NCBI GenBank assembly: GCA_032622095.1
Contig: CP136063.1
Span: forward strand, 90,749,980-90,813,979
DNA from: Siphonodentalium dalli
Taxonomy: Eukaryota > Mollusca > Scaphopoda > Gadilida > Siphonodentaliidae
Direction of reading: 5' to 3'
Length of the DNA: 64,000 nt
Shown: in pieces, positions 22,735 through 33,671 of the stretch
Layout of the letters: every line of letters starts with the position of its first letter
Numbering within the stretch: the stretch's first letter is position 1
Notes under the pieces: generated by a model
Database searches by the model: none
Told to the model about the DNA's origin: nothing
The model's input: only the letters and a program-made list of their open reading frames with translations
Position numbers and translations under genes: made by a program

Positions 22735-23800
22735 GCATATTGTTTTTGTTTTTTTGTTTAAATAATTAAAAAAAAAAACAATTTGTTACAAATAATTTAG
22801 ATTGAACCATTTAATTTATTTTTTTAACAAAATTTGAAAAACTTAACACAATTATAACTCTGCCATTTTTGAAGTTAGGGTAGAGTCATGATCATGATGC
22901 ACAACATTACATACAGTAATGCCCTTTGTGTTATATGTACTGGTAAATTTGTTTGGATCGGCCTCTCATTTTTTATCTGTGACTGTTTACACAACTCTTC
23001 TGTGGATACTTATTAACCTCTTTTCAGTGAATGTTTACTTTAGACTTATGATTTCTTTGAATGCATTCATGACTAGAGCCAAGGGTGACCAATCAGTGAT
23101 ACAAATCGGCATATTAAAATGAGAGTTCTGTTCAAATGGACTCAATATAAATGCTACCGTTTTTAACAGTGTTTACATATTGTATTTTGGATACTATTCT
23201 GTAAAGGTACTGTATCTCGGAGATTATTCAGGGTTTATAAAAGTAATCTTGAATCTCATTTAAATTCTTGTACGTAAAGTAACATGTGTTATTGTCAAGA
23301 TGTACCATCTGTATAAAAGAACATGTAGTTTGAATAAATTAGGTACTGGCTCAGTATGAGTTGTTCAAATACTCATTTCTTATCGAAGCTTGTCACATGC
23401 CACACTGAGATGTCCCTCAACTCAGATCGAAATTTGAAACTTTGTCCTGATTTTCGCCCATGTCAGTGTTAAAACCCATGACCTCCGTTCCGTGTCTAGC
23501 ACAGACTGTTTACTACAAATTTTATTTTATTTTTTATACTTTTCAATGACTCGGAGGGACACCAAGCAATTTTAGATATAATTTCGCAATTAAAAATTAA
23601 ATATACAATCTGATGTATATTTTATAAATATTTGATGATTAAATTTTATGTAGTGTTCAGATTAGTTCGTTGCATTGAAATTGGATTACCGACAATAACA
23701 CTAAGGCATTGAGATGGCTGCGACGTGTCCGTTATGTTGTATCTGTTAACGCGCACAACCAAGAGATTCTATTTTCAAGGCAACACATCAGCCTTCATAA
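22735..23800. other. 1.1 kb without recognised features
   Basis: A-rich and T-rich runs at 22745-22830. The 80-codon frame at 23709-23951 ends inside an A element and the GC-rich inverted repeat, so it is not credible as a gene. Confidence 0.4.
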
Positions 23801-23891
23801 TTGGCTACGGCAATCAGCATTGCCGAAGCAATTTGCTGAAGCAAACAGGGGCACGGCATACTGTTGCCGTAGCGGATTGCCGAAGCCAAAC
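23801..23891. repeat. GC-rich imperfect inverted repeat
   Basis: TTGGCTACGGCAATC at 23801 pairs with GGATTGCCGAAGCCAA at 23874-23889, and internal CAGCATTGCCGAAGC and GTTGCCGTAGCGG pair partly. It looks like the end of an eroded transposon. An A element begins four bases later. Confidence 0.5.
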
Positions 23892-23894
23892 AAT

Positions 23895-24040
23895 CTGAAA
23901 TATGGCTTGTTGCCATTCATCGGAAAGCTCTCAGTGAGAGCTTTCCGATGAATGGCAATAAGCCATATTTCCGACTAAATCCTGAAAAATTACCCATAAT
24001 TCTGCTGTGGTTAAGGAATAAATTATTTAGGGCATTGCTG
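23895..24040 (-). mobile_element. A element, left tip missing
   Basis: Begins at CTGAAATATGGCTTGTTGCC, passes the loop AGCTCTCAGTGAGAGCT and runs through the complete right arm to GGCATTGCTG plus TA. Its lost end abuts the GC-rich inverted repeat at 23801-23891. Confidence 0.9.
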
Positions 24041-24095
24041 TATAATACCTTATTTGGCATGCATCATGACGTTTCTAGTTTACAGTCGATAAAAG

Positions 24096-24209
24096 ATGGC
24101 GGCTGTCGAAGCGATCGAGCATGTCAACGTAATGTACGGAGCAATGCAACAGAATTGTTTGAACGCTATTTTAGAACAACAAGCAATTTTAGAATTAATA
24201 TCAGAATAA
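24096..24209 (+). CDS. Short unassigned ORF with strong start context (37 codons)
   Basis: The start has an excellent context (AAAAGATGGCGG) and the frame reads MAAVEAIEHVNVMYGAMQQN, then ends ILELISE and stops. It lies between a GC-rich inverted repeat (23801-23891) interrupted by an A element and plain AT-rich sequence. It could be the first coding exon of a host gene, the N-terminus of a lost transposase, or chance. I recognise no family. Confidence 0.2.
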   Translation: MAAVEAIEHVNVMYGAMQQNCLNAILEQQAILELISE

Positions 24210-24624
24210 ATATTATATTTTATTCATTTGTGAGTATATATTGGTGAGTGGGGTGGAGGCATTGTCATATTCCCGTCTTTAATACTTTAATATGCATCCA
24301 CTTTATTTCACTAGACAGTTTTCTAGGGTTCTGGCCTTGTCAAAAATTCACAGCTGTGGAGCTCGGAAACTTCACATGTGCAGACATCCACTGTGTCTCT
24401 ATCCCTCTATTTGATTTCACTGTGAACCTGTTTGAAATCATTCTTTGTCAATGTGAATGAAAAATAGGTGTATTTACATAGCAATTATTGGAGTAGGAAT
24501 ATAAACACTACTAAAGCGGGCTACTGTAAATTCGCATTTAATACTCAACAATTTGTGGTTAGAATACATGCTGACTCACTGTCTGGTCTGATCTCAACCA
24601 AGTTCCTGAGTCCTCCCCAGCTAA

Positions 24625-24760
24625 TTTAATCCTATCTTCACTGAATAGATTATCCAATCAGTTATAAAAAGTATACATTGGAATGGTCTATTATTCATCT
24701 GGAGGGATGTATATACATAATATAAAAATATACATAAAAACAGGTGAAACAACTGCTGCT
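24625..24760 (+). mobile_element. D element fragment, left third
   Basis: TTAATCCTATCTTCACTGAA, AAAAGTATACATTGGAATGG and TATTATTCATCTGGAGGG match D; the rest is replaced by AT-rich sequence with AATATA repeats. An A element follows. Confidence 0.75.
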
Positions 24761-24772
24761 TAATGCGGAATA

Positions 24773-24917
24773 CAGTAATGCTCTAATTAATCGACCTCTT
24801 AACCACAGCAGAATTATGGTTAACTTTTCAGGCAACAAGCCATATTTCCGACTAAATCCTGAAAAGTTACCCATAATTCTGCTGTGGTTAAGAGGTCGAT
24901 TAATTAGAGCATTACTG
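24773..24917. mobile_element. A element (145 bp) with matching changes in both arms
   Basis: Tips are CAGTAATGCTCTAATTAATC and its mirror; both arms also share GACCTCTTAACC/GGTTAAGAGGTC in place of the usual GACTCCTT. The centre is deleted on the left arm (CTTTTCAGGCAACAAGCC junction). TA flanks are intact. Confidence 0.93.
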
Positions 24918-24997
24918 TAATTCATAATTTCCTAAGCCAAATTTTTGCTTACCAGCCAAAGAAAAATACTCGCAATCACCATCATTCTTATGACATA

Positions 24998-25074
24998 CAG
25001 TAATGCCCTAAATAATCGACTCCTTAACCACAGCAGAATTATGGGTAACTTTTGAGGATTTAGTCGGAAATATG
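24998..25074 (+). mobile_element. A element left arm joined to a B interior
   Basis: The tip and about 77 bp of left arm end at TCGGAAATATG and switch without a gap to TTCAGTTTCTATATCCCC, an internal B segment. No right arm exists. Confidence 0.88.
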
Positions 25075-25075
25075 T

Positions 25076-25322
25076 TCAGTTTCTATATCCCCTAATTTGC
25101 AGATGATAAAATGCCTAATCGAGGTGACTAATTGGTTAGTATCAAGTTGGCGAACTTAATCTGATCCTAGGTCTCCCATATCAGTTGAGGCCTCAGCAGA
25201 TCAAATGAGGTTCCCAGAGGGTGAATTTTTTTATGCTATTCTGCTGTGCGCGATAGCATCACTAAATTCACCCTCTGGGGACCTCATTCTGCAAATGATA
25301 GACAAACTATTTCAAGGCTTGG
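25076..25322 (-). mobile_element. B element, right two thirds, joined to a half A element
   Basis: Starts within the core and keeps the right hairpin (25200-25290), ending CTATTTCAAGGCTTG. The missing left part coincides with the A junction at 25074. Confidence 0.85.
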
Positions 25323-25361
25323 ATACACGTATTACAAGCGGAATCTCTCTATTATCGCTGT

Positions 25362-25802
25362 GTGGGTTGTCGCTTTCGGCCCGGGTCATCCAGTTCCCCA
25401 TGCAATACCTGTACTGAACAGCTGGTTTACTGTCGAGATCCCTGTTTGTTTAGGAGTAAACAGAGACACAAGTCTCTCTTGTTTTACACCTCAGGACAAA
25501 CTGTTGAAGAAAAACATGGGTGCCTCTTAGTGCTTTGCAGCTGTGGTCTAGGTAAAAGAGTGTATATTGAGAATAGCACGTCTGTTGTGATTTCTTGGGC
25601 TTTCCATTTCATTGGATACTGCCAAGCCCGTGGTCTAAGTAAAAGAGTATATGGAGAAAAGCGCTTCGGTTGTGATTTCTTTTGCATTCTGTTTTGGATT
25701 TTCTTGCAGTTCATACTATTTGGAGTAGATTCCATGTGCCCATATAGTAGATGCCTGCACCAGGTAGGTCGTTTGATGAAATCAATTTATTTCTGTCTAT
25801 GA
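25362..25802 (+). other. Longest unassigned open frame outside HS3ST (146 codons), with an internal duplication
   Basis: The frame contains two related segments, GLGKRVYIENSTSVVIS and GLSKRVYGEKRFGCDFF, because the DNA carries an imperfect direct repeat of about 90 bp (around 25545-25605 and 25635-25695). Its start overlaps the tail region of a B element only marginally. Cysteine-rich and hydrophobic composition is not family-specific. It is most likely a chance open frame over a tandem duplication. Confidence 0.2.
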
Positions 25803-25824
25803 TATGCGCAGCTCAAGACTTCCT

Positions 25825-26215
25825 TTAAACTCTTTCTTTACTAAATACTCATTGACGAGTAGTTCCCTTAGAAAATGATTGATTGATTGATTGGGGTTTA
25901 ATGTCGCTTTCAGCAACTAAGTTTTAGTTTTGGTGGTGGAGGAAATCCACATTCTTACGGCTAATCTAACAGTGATTTCAGTGGCTGATAAATTCGTCAA
26001 CCATGTGCGGCAAACCGCCGGCCATCGGCGAGAAACTGGCAACTCCACCAGATTCGAGTTAAAAAGTATAAAGTCCAGAATGGAAACATGTGGATTTGAA
26101 CCCTCATCACCAGCGCTCACGGCTTGGAGTTGTACCCTTAACCGACTGAGCCACCGATCAGGCCCCCCCCTAGAAAATGTTGAGTTAATAAGTTCAACAA
26201 ACGACCATAGAAACT
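25825..26215 (-). mobile_element. D element interrupted by a SINE
   Basis: The left part (25825-25877) reads TTAAACTCTTTCTTTACTAA then the CTCATTGACGAGTAGTTCCC segment of D. The right part (26171-26215) resumes with AATAAGTTCAACAAACGACC. The remainder of D beyond the central inverted repeat is missing. Confidence 0.7.
25878..26170 (-). mobile_element. tRNA-derived SINE with 9-bp target duplication, inserted in a D element
   Basis: On the minus strand the head reads GGTGGCTCAGTCGGTTAAGG; a box A (TGGCTCAGTCGG, complement of 26142-26153) and box B (GGTTCAAATCC, complement of 26092-26102) give an internal RNA polymerase III promoter. The 3' end is GCGACATTAAACCCC followed by four AATC units. 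TAGAAAATG flanks it on both sides (25869-25877 and 26171-26179). This fits retrotransposition into D, whose two halves continue on either side. The body resembles widespread molluscan SINEs; the exact superfamily is not claimed. Confidence 0.88.
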
Positions 26216-26460
26216 GACTCAGGGACTAGAGGTGTCATCCCATATAACTTGTGTACTGATGAACCGAGATGCCACACATTTGATAAGTACCTGACGTCTA
26301 TGAGACTCTGACTCATATTTATATCTATAGGTTCAGACTTTATGGATACGAACTCTCAGTGGATCATTGCCAAAACTCTCAAGTACTCTCCTGACTCTTC
26401 ATTTTCTTGCTCACAAAATTCTGTAAGGACACAACAATGAAACAGCCTGGTTTATGAATA

Positions 26461-26679
26461 CAGTAATGTCCTAAATAATCGACTCCTTAAGCACAGCAGA
26501 ATTATGGGTAACTTTTCAGGATTTAGTCAGAAATATGGCTTGCTGCCATTCATTGGAAATGGAAAGCTCTCACAGAGAGCTTTCCGATGAATGGCAACAA
26601 GCCATATTTCTGACTAAATCCTGAAAAGTTACTCATAATTCTGCTGTGGTTAAGGAGTCAATTATTTAGGTCATTAATG
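26461..26679. mobile_element. A element, full length (219 bp)
   Basis: Complete arms with a slightly enlarged loop (GGAAATGGAAAGCTCTCACAG). TA flanks at 26459 and 26680. Left-arm change AAGCACAGCAG and right tip TCATTAATG are private. Confidence 0.93.
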
Positions 26680-26942
26680 TAGTCCGGTTGGAAAAAAGTA
26701 GATGCAGGAAGGGGAAAAAATAAAATTATGCATCTCCAACCACAATAATTGAAAAATGGTGGAACTGTGCATGGATTTCACAAGATTATTTAATACGATT
26801 AGGTTTACTCAAATAATAAACGGAGGTATATCTTCCCATAGAACTGAATAAATAATGAAAAAAAAAGGTGAAAAGCAAATTAGAGAATCTGTGTGACACT
26901 GTATTACATGCTTCATATTTGAATCATTGTGAACATAAACTA

Positions 26943-27036
26943 CAGTAATGCCCTAAATAATCGACTCTTTAACCACAGCAGAATTATGGGTAATTTTTGG
27001 TTAAGGAGTCGATTATTTAGGGCATTACATGTACTG
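26943..27036. mobile_element. Miniature A element (94 bp)
   Basis: Only about 55 bp of left arm and 36 bp of right arm remain, joined at GGGTAATTTTTGGTTAAGGAG. The right tip is interrupted by an ATGTA insertion (CATTACATGTACTG). Confidence 0.9.
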
Positions 27037-27149
27037 TAATCATTAAAAATGCATTTCTTGTTTTACAATAGTCAGCAATAGTGAGGAACAAGTTGTAGGA
27101 GGGGTTCGTAAACCAGGCTATTAAATCGCTGTTGCCTGATGTTCTTTGG

Positions 27150-27656
27150 TACACGTGCTTCACCCTCGAGAACCACTTCAATTTCGCAGGATCTTAGAAT
27201 CCCAGTCCCTTCATTTGCGCTCCCGTGTAGCATGCTGCCATGCTTGCAGGTATGTTACGAATGACTTGACTATTGCACGTGCTTCCCCTCCAAGGCACTA
27301 GAATTTTACAGGTTTATGGAATGTATAGATACTCACTTCATATGTTCTTGTATAAGCTTGTGGTTCCACAGACTTGTTACATGGAGATTCACTGGAGTTT
27401 GTGCTTCACCATCTAGAGCCACTTGAATCTAACAGATTTGCGGAATGTTTAGATGCTTGTTTTCATATATTCTCATATAACCTAGTGGTACCATGGACTG
27501 GTTACATGGAAATTCACTGGTGTTCGTGCTTCACCATCCAGAGCCCCTTGAATCTGAACGGATTTGTGGAATGTGTAGGTGTTGCGTTATGCTCCCACCT
27601 TAATACTTGGTGCAGCAGGCTGGTTATGTGTATGTCCAATGGGGCTTGTGGTTCAC
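27150..27656. repeat. Tandem array, about 123-bp unit, four diverged copies
   Basis: The mark GTGCTTCACC with an AGAGCCACTTGAATC-like continuation recurs near 27154, 27278, 27400 and 27525, and a last partial copy begins at 27647. Spacings are 124, 122, 125 and 122. The array is cut at 27657 by the right half of an A element. Confidence 0.8.
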
Positions 27657-27762
27657 CGAGAGCTTTCCGATGAATGGCAACAAGCCATATTTCCGACTAA
27701 ATCCTGAAAAGTTACCCATAATTCTGCTGTGGTTAAGGAGTCAATTATTTAGGGCATTACTG
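27657..27762 (-). mobile_element. A element, right half only
   Basis: Starts at the loop (CGAGAGCTTTCC) and runs the full right arm to GGCATTACTG plus TA. It interrupts the 123-bp tandem array. Confidence 0.9.
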
Positions 27763-28310
27763 TATATGAGAACTCCCTAGAACTAAATAGGGAGAAGTGG
27801 CATTTAATTCTAAGCTGGAGCCTGCATAGGATCGTATGGTAGGGTTAATCATATCTGCTTTCCAATAGACTTTCAATTGCAATATAAATGTTCAAATAAT
27901 ATAAAAGAAGTCAGAGTTTAGGGTTATTGACATGAATGTCGACATGAATGTCATTACGTAAGTTTGTATACCCAGCATGCGTGAGAGTAATACTAGATCT
28001 GTGCTTTCTATTCACGTGGGGCGATCACCGTGCTTTCTATTCGCGTGGTGTGATCGCTGACGTCCTGTGTCGGTTGATGCATTCAGACGAGGGAGGTAAC
28101 ATTTTGGATATGTCTCCATTACATACAGGGCCAAAACCCACGAGATTAACTTACATTTGTGATATGACTGTCTGAAACACAACCCGGAGACGAACTCAAG
28201 TGTGTGATCTGGTTTTATGAAATACTCACTTGACAATGAAATCTGTGAGATCTCGTCTTGTGTCTGAGTTTTGTGGTAGGCTGTTTTTATTTGTTACCTG
28301 TGCATTTTGT
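27763..28310. other. No gene recognised
   Basis: Contains a local duplication of GTGCTTTCTATTCACGTGG (28001-28050, CACGTGG and CGCGTGG versions) beside GCGATC motifs. 28428-29041 also shows nothing. Confidence 0.45.
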
Positions 28311-28427
28311 TCTCTCAGTGATAGCTTTCTGATGAATAGCAACAAGCCATATTTCTGACTAAATCCTGAAAATTTTAAACCCATAATTCTGCTGTGGTTA
28401 AGGAGTCGGTTGTTTAAGGCATTAATG
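28311..28427 (-). mobile_element. A element, right half only, diverged
   Basis: Starts TCTCAGTGATAGCTTTCTG and ends GGCATTAATG. An AATTTTAAA insertion replaces the AAAGTTA block. Confidence 0.88.
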
Positions 28428-29041
28428 TATATCATCTAGAAATATTCATTACAGACAAAATCTGGGAGGTGCCCCTTCTATCGCCTAATGACAACACATA
28501 TGATAAATTCTCAAATGAGATTTCTGGGACGATTGGGTAATTCATGCAATTTAATTCCAGCTAATATCGGCATGTTTCGGCACCGCTCAGCAATTTCCTC
28601 ATTTTTCTACTCAAATTACGGAACAAATCATTCTTTTGATGTCAATTTCACTTTAATTGACTTGACGCTGTTTCCCCCAATACTCCACGGCTAATCTTCT
28701 GTGTACACGATAATGTCTCATTTAAGGTGGCAATTCAATTTCGTTCATGGAAAAATAACTTCAATCGCACAGGAAGCGAGAGGTAATTCTGTTTGCTAGG
28801 GGATTATTGGAATATTGGCCGCATTGTGGTGAAGATTGGTTGAAAAACTTTGGTTCACTGATGTTGACTTTCAAGTGGTAATCCCGGTTCATTTTAAAGG
28901 GATTATTAACAAGAAAGACAGGGTATGGGGATTTGGGATGAGGTCTTCCTGGTAAAATTTTTCAACAAATGGAAACTCTGAAATCTCAAGCCTGAAACCA
29001 CAATATTTGGAGATTTAAGATTGGAAAAATATATACATGTA

Positions 29042-29147
29042 CAGTAATGCCCGTTGTATGACCTTTTAACCACAGCAGAATTATGGGAAAGTTTTCAGGA
29101 TTTAGTCTGAAATATGGCTTGTGCTATTCATTGGAAAGCTCTCAGTG
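29042..29147 (+). mobile_element. A element, left half only, diverged
   Basis: Tip CAGTAATGCCCGTTG, then the left arm to GGAAAGCTCTCAGTG. The AAATAATCGACTCC segment is altered to GTATGACCTT. Confidence 0.88.
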
Positions 29148-31184
29148 TTGAAAACAACAGTTGGCATACCAGTTGCTAATTTATATTAAAGGATATTAAC
29201 GGTATTGGAACATAAGAAATTTATCAAAGTTAGGAAAGTGGGCTCAATCAGTGGGGGGGGGGGGGGGGGGGGTGTCAAGTTGAAATTTTTTATTTGGACA
29301 CTCCCAGCTGCATCCATGTAAGTTACACTGTGAGATTGGGTACCAGCTCATATTACCCACGATGCACCTTGATCACCTCATGTTACCTATGAGCAAACTC
29401 AGCCCACCTGAGAAGGAGAAATCTTACACCATTCTCAGTGAAGTGCCTTATGCATTTAATACCTCAACACATGCTTTCTTCTCATAAGTACTTACTACTA
29501 TTTACTGCAGCGAGATCATGTTCACGACACTTTCATTGCTCGCATTCAATCCCCAACATTCACTTCACCCTCAGACGATTAAACCTTTTGTCATTTCAAT
29601 TCAGCCACCACCATGTTTGTACTCAGTACACCCCATGATTTCGTTTTATGACAGTGTGGGCTCAATGACATCAGAGAAAGAGGGTGGTTTTCACATCAGG
29701 CATTCCCACTTTCAATGGCTCTTTTTGAGATTTAGAGATTTTTTTTTTCTGAGTGATTTTGCCAATTGCCCTATGAATAAATAATAAAATGACAGTTCAT
29801 TTTACTCTTGAGTTTCTGATGTGTTTGGGCTGGTTTATTTGAAATGTTCAATAAAAAGACAAGTGTTGTTGTAGTGATATTATTGCCAATTGAACATTGT
29901 CATTTTGTGAATTTGAGGCTAATTGCAATTTGTTTGAAAAATTGTTATTGAGAGTAACCCCAATATCACATGGGATTATATCCATTGTCAAAATAGAACG
30001 AAATATGAAAAACCCCTTAAATTTATATTCATATTTTGTTCATTTTGATCATTTAAGCACAAGTACCTGTGAAATATATAAAGGATCTTTGATGTAAAAG
30101 GGTTCTCCAGTTATCATTTGCTTTACAACAACATAATTTTGATGATACCTGATTTGAATCCTCGATAATTGCTTTACAAATGACTTTGAAGTTTGAACAC
30201 AGGGATGTGTACACTATTAGAAATATTAGAATTTTTCTTTGCCAATAATATGCACTGTTTGTGCATAGTGCCAATCTTAAATTACCAACTTTTGCTTCTG
30301 CAATTGTAATTCTGAAATTGCGTTCTCAAAATTTACTTTTAGAGTTAATATCCCCTCTGTTGTTGGACCCTTAGTTTCATACAAATTTATGAAGGAATTT
30401 TTGCTGAGTTTGTGAATGAACTTGAGCTTGTCACAACATTTGAGGCTTTGTCTTTCCCCGAGGCTGTTATCACCATATAAAAACACACTATTATAACTAT
30501 ATAAAACTCCCTAGTATAAGCATATTGAAACTCATAAAAACACAGCTTTGTCATTCTTTGACTGGGCTGGGCCATCTCCCGGGGGACCCATTATTTACTT
30601 CTGTGGTGGTAAATATTTCTTCACTGTTGTATGTGATGTTTATCATACACCAATATGTAACAGCATATGTGTGATTATCTCCAATAATAAATATGCCCGA
30701 AGTGCAGAGCGACAAATACTCAAAATTCTCAAAAGCATGCATCAAAACACAGTGGAAGTGTTAAAATATCTAGTCTATATTTTGATACTTTTCATTACCC
30801 GATTATGATTATTTGCTAGATATTTGTTCAAATGGCGTTCTGCGGTGGGCTAACCTTGTTATGTAACTATTTGCTGATATGAAGACGTACAATGGCCATT
30901 CATAAAATGGTTTCGGCTAAATATTTGATCAGCGAACTTTCTCTCACATGAGGCGGACAGCGTTGTGCTCCGAGTGGCGAGAAAATATATCCCCGCACTA
31001 ACATACTGGGATCAATGGTAATCTTTATAAGGCTTCTACTGAATGACAGAGAGCTTATAAAACAGCTCGCAGTCAAATTTGGACACTCTGGGACTTGACT
31101 GACTATGACCTGATTTCAATTTATTTTCTTTCTTGGACTGGACTGGCAATGATCTCAATTTATATCTCCAAGCGAAGGAGTATA
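29148..31184. other. 2 kb largely free of repeat families
   Basis: Short frames on both strands overlap around 29438-30808, including a GC-richer patch at 30560-30610 (GGGCTGGGCCATCTCCCGGG). None shows a protein motif I recognise. A lowly conserved exon cannot be excluded. Confidence 0.4.
29253..29272 (+). repeat. Run of 20 G residues
   Basis: A homopolymer between TCAATCAGT and TGTCAAGTTG. Other long G or C runs are 38614-38627 (14 G), 45026-45043 (18 C) and 62520-62535 (16 C). Confidence 0.95.
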
Positions 31185-31320
31185 CAGTATAATGTCCTAA
31201 ATAATCGACCCCTAAACCACAGCAGAATTATGGAAAAAATTTCAGGATTTATTCGGAAATATGGCTTGTTGCCATTCATTGGTGAGAGCTTCCCAATGAA
31301 TGACATCAAGCCATGTTTCC
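31185..31320 (+). mobile_element. A element (ACCCC-type subfamily), right arm truncated
   Basis: CAGTATAATGTCCTAAATAA, CGACCCCTAAACCACAG and a GGAAAAAATTTCAGG block identify the subfamily. After the loop the right arm decays at GCCATGTTTCC. Confidence 0.88.
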
Positions 31321-31565
31321 AAGATAGCATTCCAAACCCTGAATGACCTTTGCTAAAAGTCTGAGATTGCTACAGATTCAGTGCTAAAATGTGTTATTTT
31401 AATAAACTAATCCTTTATATAGTTCCTATGATGCCAGATCATGGTAACTAGAATGTGAAATATCAAGTTCAATTGCTGTTGAAAATATGGCTAGATTTGA
31501 CTAAATGCCATCAGGCCAGGTGAAGAAATGATGGCTGGCACAAGTGCCAGATATTGTAGTCTGCT

Positions 31566-31775
31566 TTAACCCTTTCTATACTGAATGGATTCTCCCACTT
31601 AGTTATAAAAGTACACACTGGAACGGTCTATTATTCATCTGGAGGGGTATTCAGGAAAAATAAAAGTGCAGAAGGAGCCTATTTTTTTTAGAGGGAATGG
31701 TCATTTGTTGAACTTATTAACTGAATATTTCCTAAGGGATAATTATTTGTCAATGAGTATTTAGTAAAGAACATG
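31566..31775 (+). mobile_element. D element with reduced centre
   Basis: TTAACCCTTTCTATACTGAA start. The centre keeps only one arm (TCATTTGTTGAACTTATTAA) of the inverted repeat. The right end decays at TTAGTAAAGAACATG. Confidence 0.88.
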
Positions 31776-31890
31776 TCATGATGATGATCAACAATAGTGA
31801 CTAGCTCACATTTATTGTAACCTTAATAAGCACAATCCAAATTGAAATATATTATAATATGTTGGCTGTGACCAATAGCAAAATTAAATT

Positions 31891-32009
31891 TTAACCCTTT
31901 CATTGCCAAGTCCGATTTTTGTATCAACCCATATTTCCTTGATCATTTTTCAAATTTATTTGATTATAATAATGTGATACATTGATGGAAAGAGCTCTTA
32001 AAGGGTTAA
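31891..32009 (-). mobile_element. C3-like element lacking the hairpin module (119 bp)
   Basis: TTAACCCTTTCATTGCCAAG, then CCGATTTTTGTATCAACCC as in C3, and AAAGGGTTAA at the right. The interior has ordinary AT-rich sequence where C3 carries the hairpin. Confidence 0.8.
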
Positions 32010-33041
32010 GTGCAATCCTGAGTACCTAAATCAGAATTGTAAGATCTACATGGTACGCTATTTGTGCAACTTTAACCAACAAAGCTGCTTTATTCCAGTT
32101 CAGGGTCTCCTAATCCATATTTGCCCATCCTTCAATGATGATAATATGCAACAGATATATATTACAAGAAAACCATAGTCAGAAATGGTAATGCCCTCAA
32201 GATCATATTATTTGGCATATATATAAATTATAATATAAAATATATTGGCTTAATGAATGCACTACCTCAGAATTTGTTTAAAACAACTAATCCTTCAAAT
32301 TATTACAACAACTATGGCTTATTACTGCAGGTTTCTCATTCACCACATCAGAAAGCCTCTAAACTCAGACCAAAAATAAACTAAATCAGATTAAATACAT
32401 GCCCGATACTTCGCAATACAACCTTTATTCTACATTTCAACTGAGACATACTTCATCAGCAAAGTTAGCTGTTATATTATGCATTGTGATCCCGCAATAA
32501 AATCTTCCAGAGTGGCCCAGCAATTGTTCATATCTAAATATAGAAAGCAATTAACGTGGTCCTAAAAGTTACATACTGCAACAATGAAACATCCTCGAAG
32601 ATACATCCGCGAAAACCCTAAATGTGTTGTCCTGCGAGATATCCCCATCGCTCCATAGCCAGATCAGCCTTTATACTACAATTTCCAAAAATAAATCGCA
32701 TCGCGTGAAACCCAAAATGTGTTGTCCTGCCAGATATCCCCATCGTTCCATTGGCACAGCCAAAGCAGCGAAGCATGTAGTAAACACCAATGCTATGGGC
32801 GTATTGATATATATTATACATCTCAATATAATATATAGAAACCGATGTTATACACACAGATTATATACACATAATGTTATACTATTTTTCTGTAACATTG
32901 CATTGTCAACATGTATATGAATGTTATCAAAATAATAATTTTATTTAATCCTAAACATCACATTCCTGGTCAAGTTGATCGAACCTCCTCATTGGCAATA
33001 CGAGTCCCAATCATGCACCCTCTCAGATTATATATAAGACA
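32010..33041. other. No gene; one tandem duplication
   Basis: AT-rich apart from the 95-bp tandem duplication listed separately. The 98-codon frame at 32624-32920 is produced by that duplication. Confidence 0.5.
32611..32760. repeat. Tandem duplication, 95-bp period
   Basis: AAATGTGTTGTCCTGC, then AGATATCCCCATCG and TCCAT, occurs at 32620 and again at 32715, each preceded by a CGCG-AAACCC segment. Only about one and a half periods are present. Confidence 0.75.
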
Positions 33042-33139
33042 TTAACCTTTTCATGACGGGAGCTGCGCTGTTGCAGCATTAAAGATCCTGTGCGAAGTTT
33101 TCGCAAAATTTCAGGGATCTCCTGTCATGGAAGGGTTAA
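33042..33139 (+). mobile_element. C1 element lacking the hairpin module (98 bp)
   Basis: TTAACCTTTTCATGACGGG start and CATGGAAGGGTTAA end are both good. GATCCTGTGC is joined directly to GAAGTTTTCGCAAAATTTC, exactly where both hairpins sit in other copies. Confidence 0.92.
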
Positions 33140-33594
33140 AGCATGATTATCTCCCTGTGGTACATGTACATATACACAATATCCTGGGGTCTTATTGGAA
33201 TAGACAAGCATCAACATAGAGTTTCTTCTCAGAGATGGGTAATTTGTATTCATTAGGTACATTTGCATAACATTAGGGTAATTTACATCACTGCTACATT
33301 TGCCGAGGTGTCTAGGGGAGACATAGATACTTCATTATCACACACTTTATAACATGCATTATGTCATAATATAAATCACTCCTAAAGTGAAATAAATGAA
33401 GTCTGTATGCGTTTGCAGGGGGTTGTGCTGACAATATATCAGATTCCACTGCATGCTTTCTATCCAGTCACAGCGTTATCATTATTATTCTAGTGGTTAC
33501 TTAACGTCTGCTTAGAGTACTTCGCAGTTCGTCTGCTTCATGATCCTCGGCAGTACTTTTCATCAGCAGTAGAAGCGCAGTCTGGAGGAGTATA

Positions 33595-33642
33595 TGTATG
33601 TGAGCTCATCAAGTGTCTGAAAAACTATTGAGCTCACTACCT
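33595..33642 (+). repeat. 47-bp dispersed direct repeat, first copy
   Basis: GTATGTGAGCTCATCAAGTG, TCTGAAAAACTATTGAGCTC, ACTACC recurs at 34252-34299 with two differences. Here a C-module half-hairpin follows. Confidence 0.85.
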
Positions 33643-33671
33643 CGCATATATAAGAGAATGCACTGGCACAT
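33640..33671. repeat. Isolated C-module half-hairpin
   Basis: CTCGCATATATAAGAGAATG then CACTGGCACA appears without either C end. It directly follows a 47-bp sequence that recurs at 34252. Confidence 0.8.

Noticed and set aside
25362-25802. 146-codon open frame as a protein gene
   Set aside because: No recognisable domain; length is explained by a tandem duplication that happens to avoid stops.
26085-26160. A possible functional tRNA gene on the minus strand
   Set aside because: Box A and box B are present but the sequence continues into a SINE body with an AATC tail and a target duplication; no complete cloverleaf with acceptor stem is visible.
32624-32920. 98-codon frame
   Set aside because: It spans a 95-bp tandem duplication and low-complexity AT sequence; the translation has no recognisable features.
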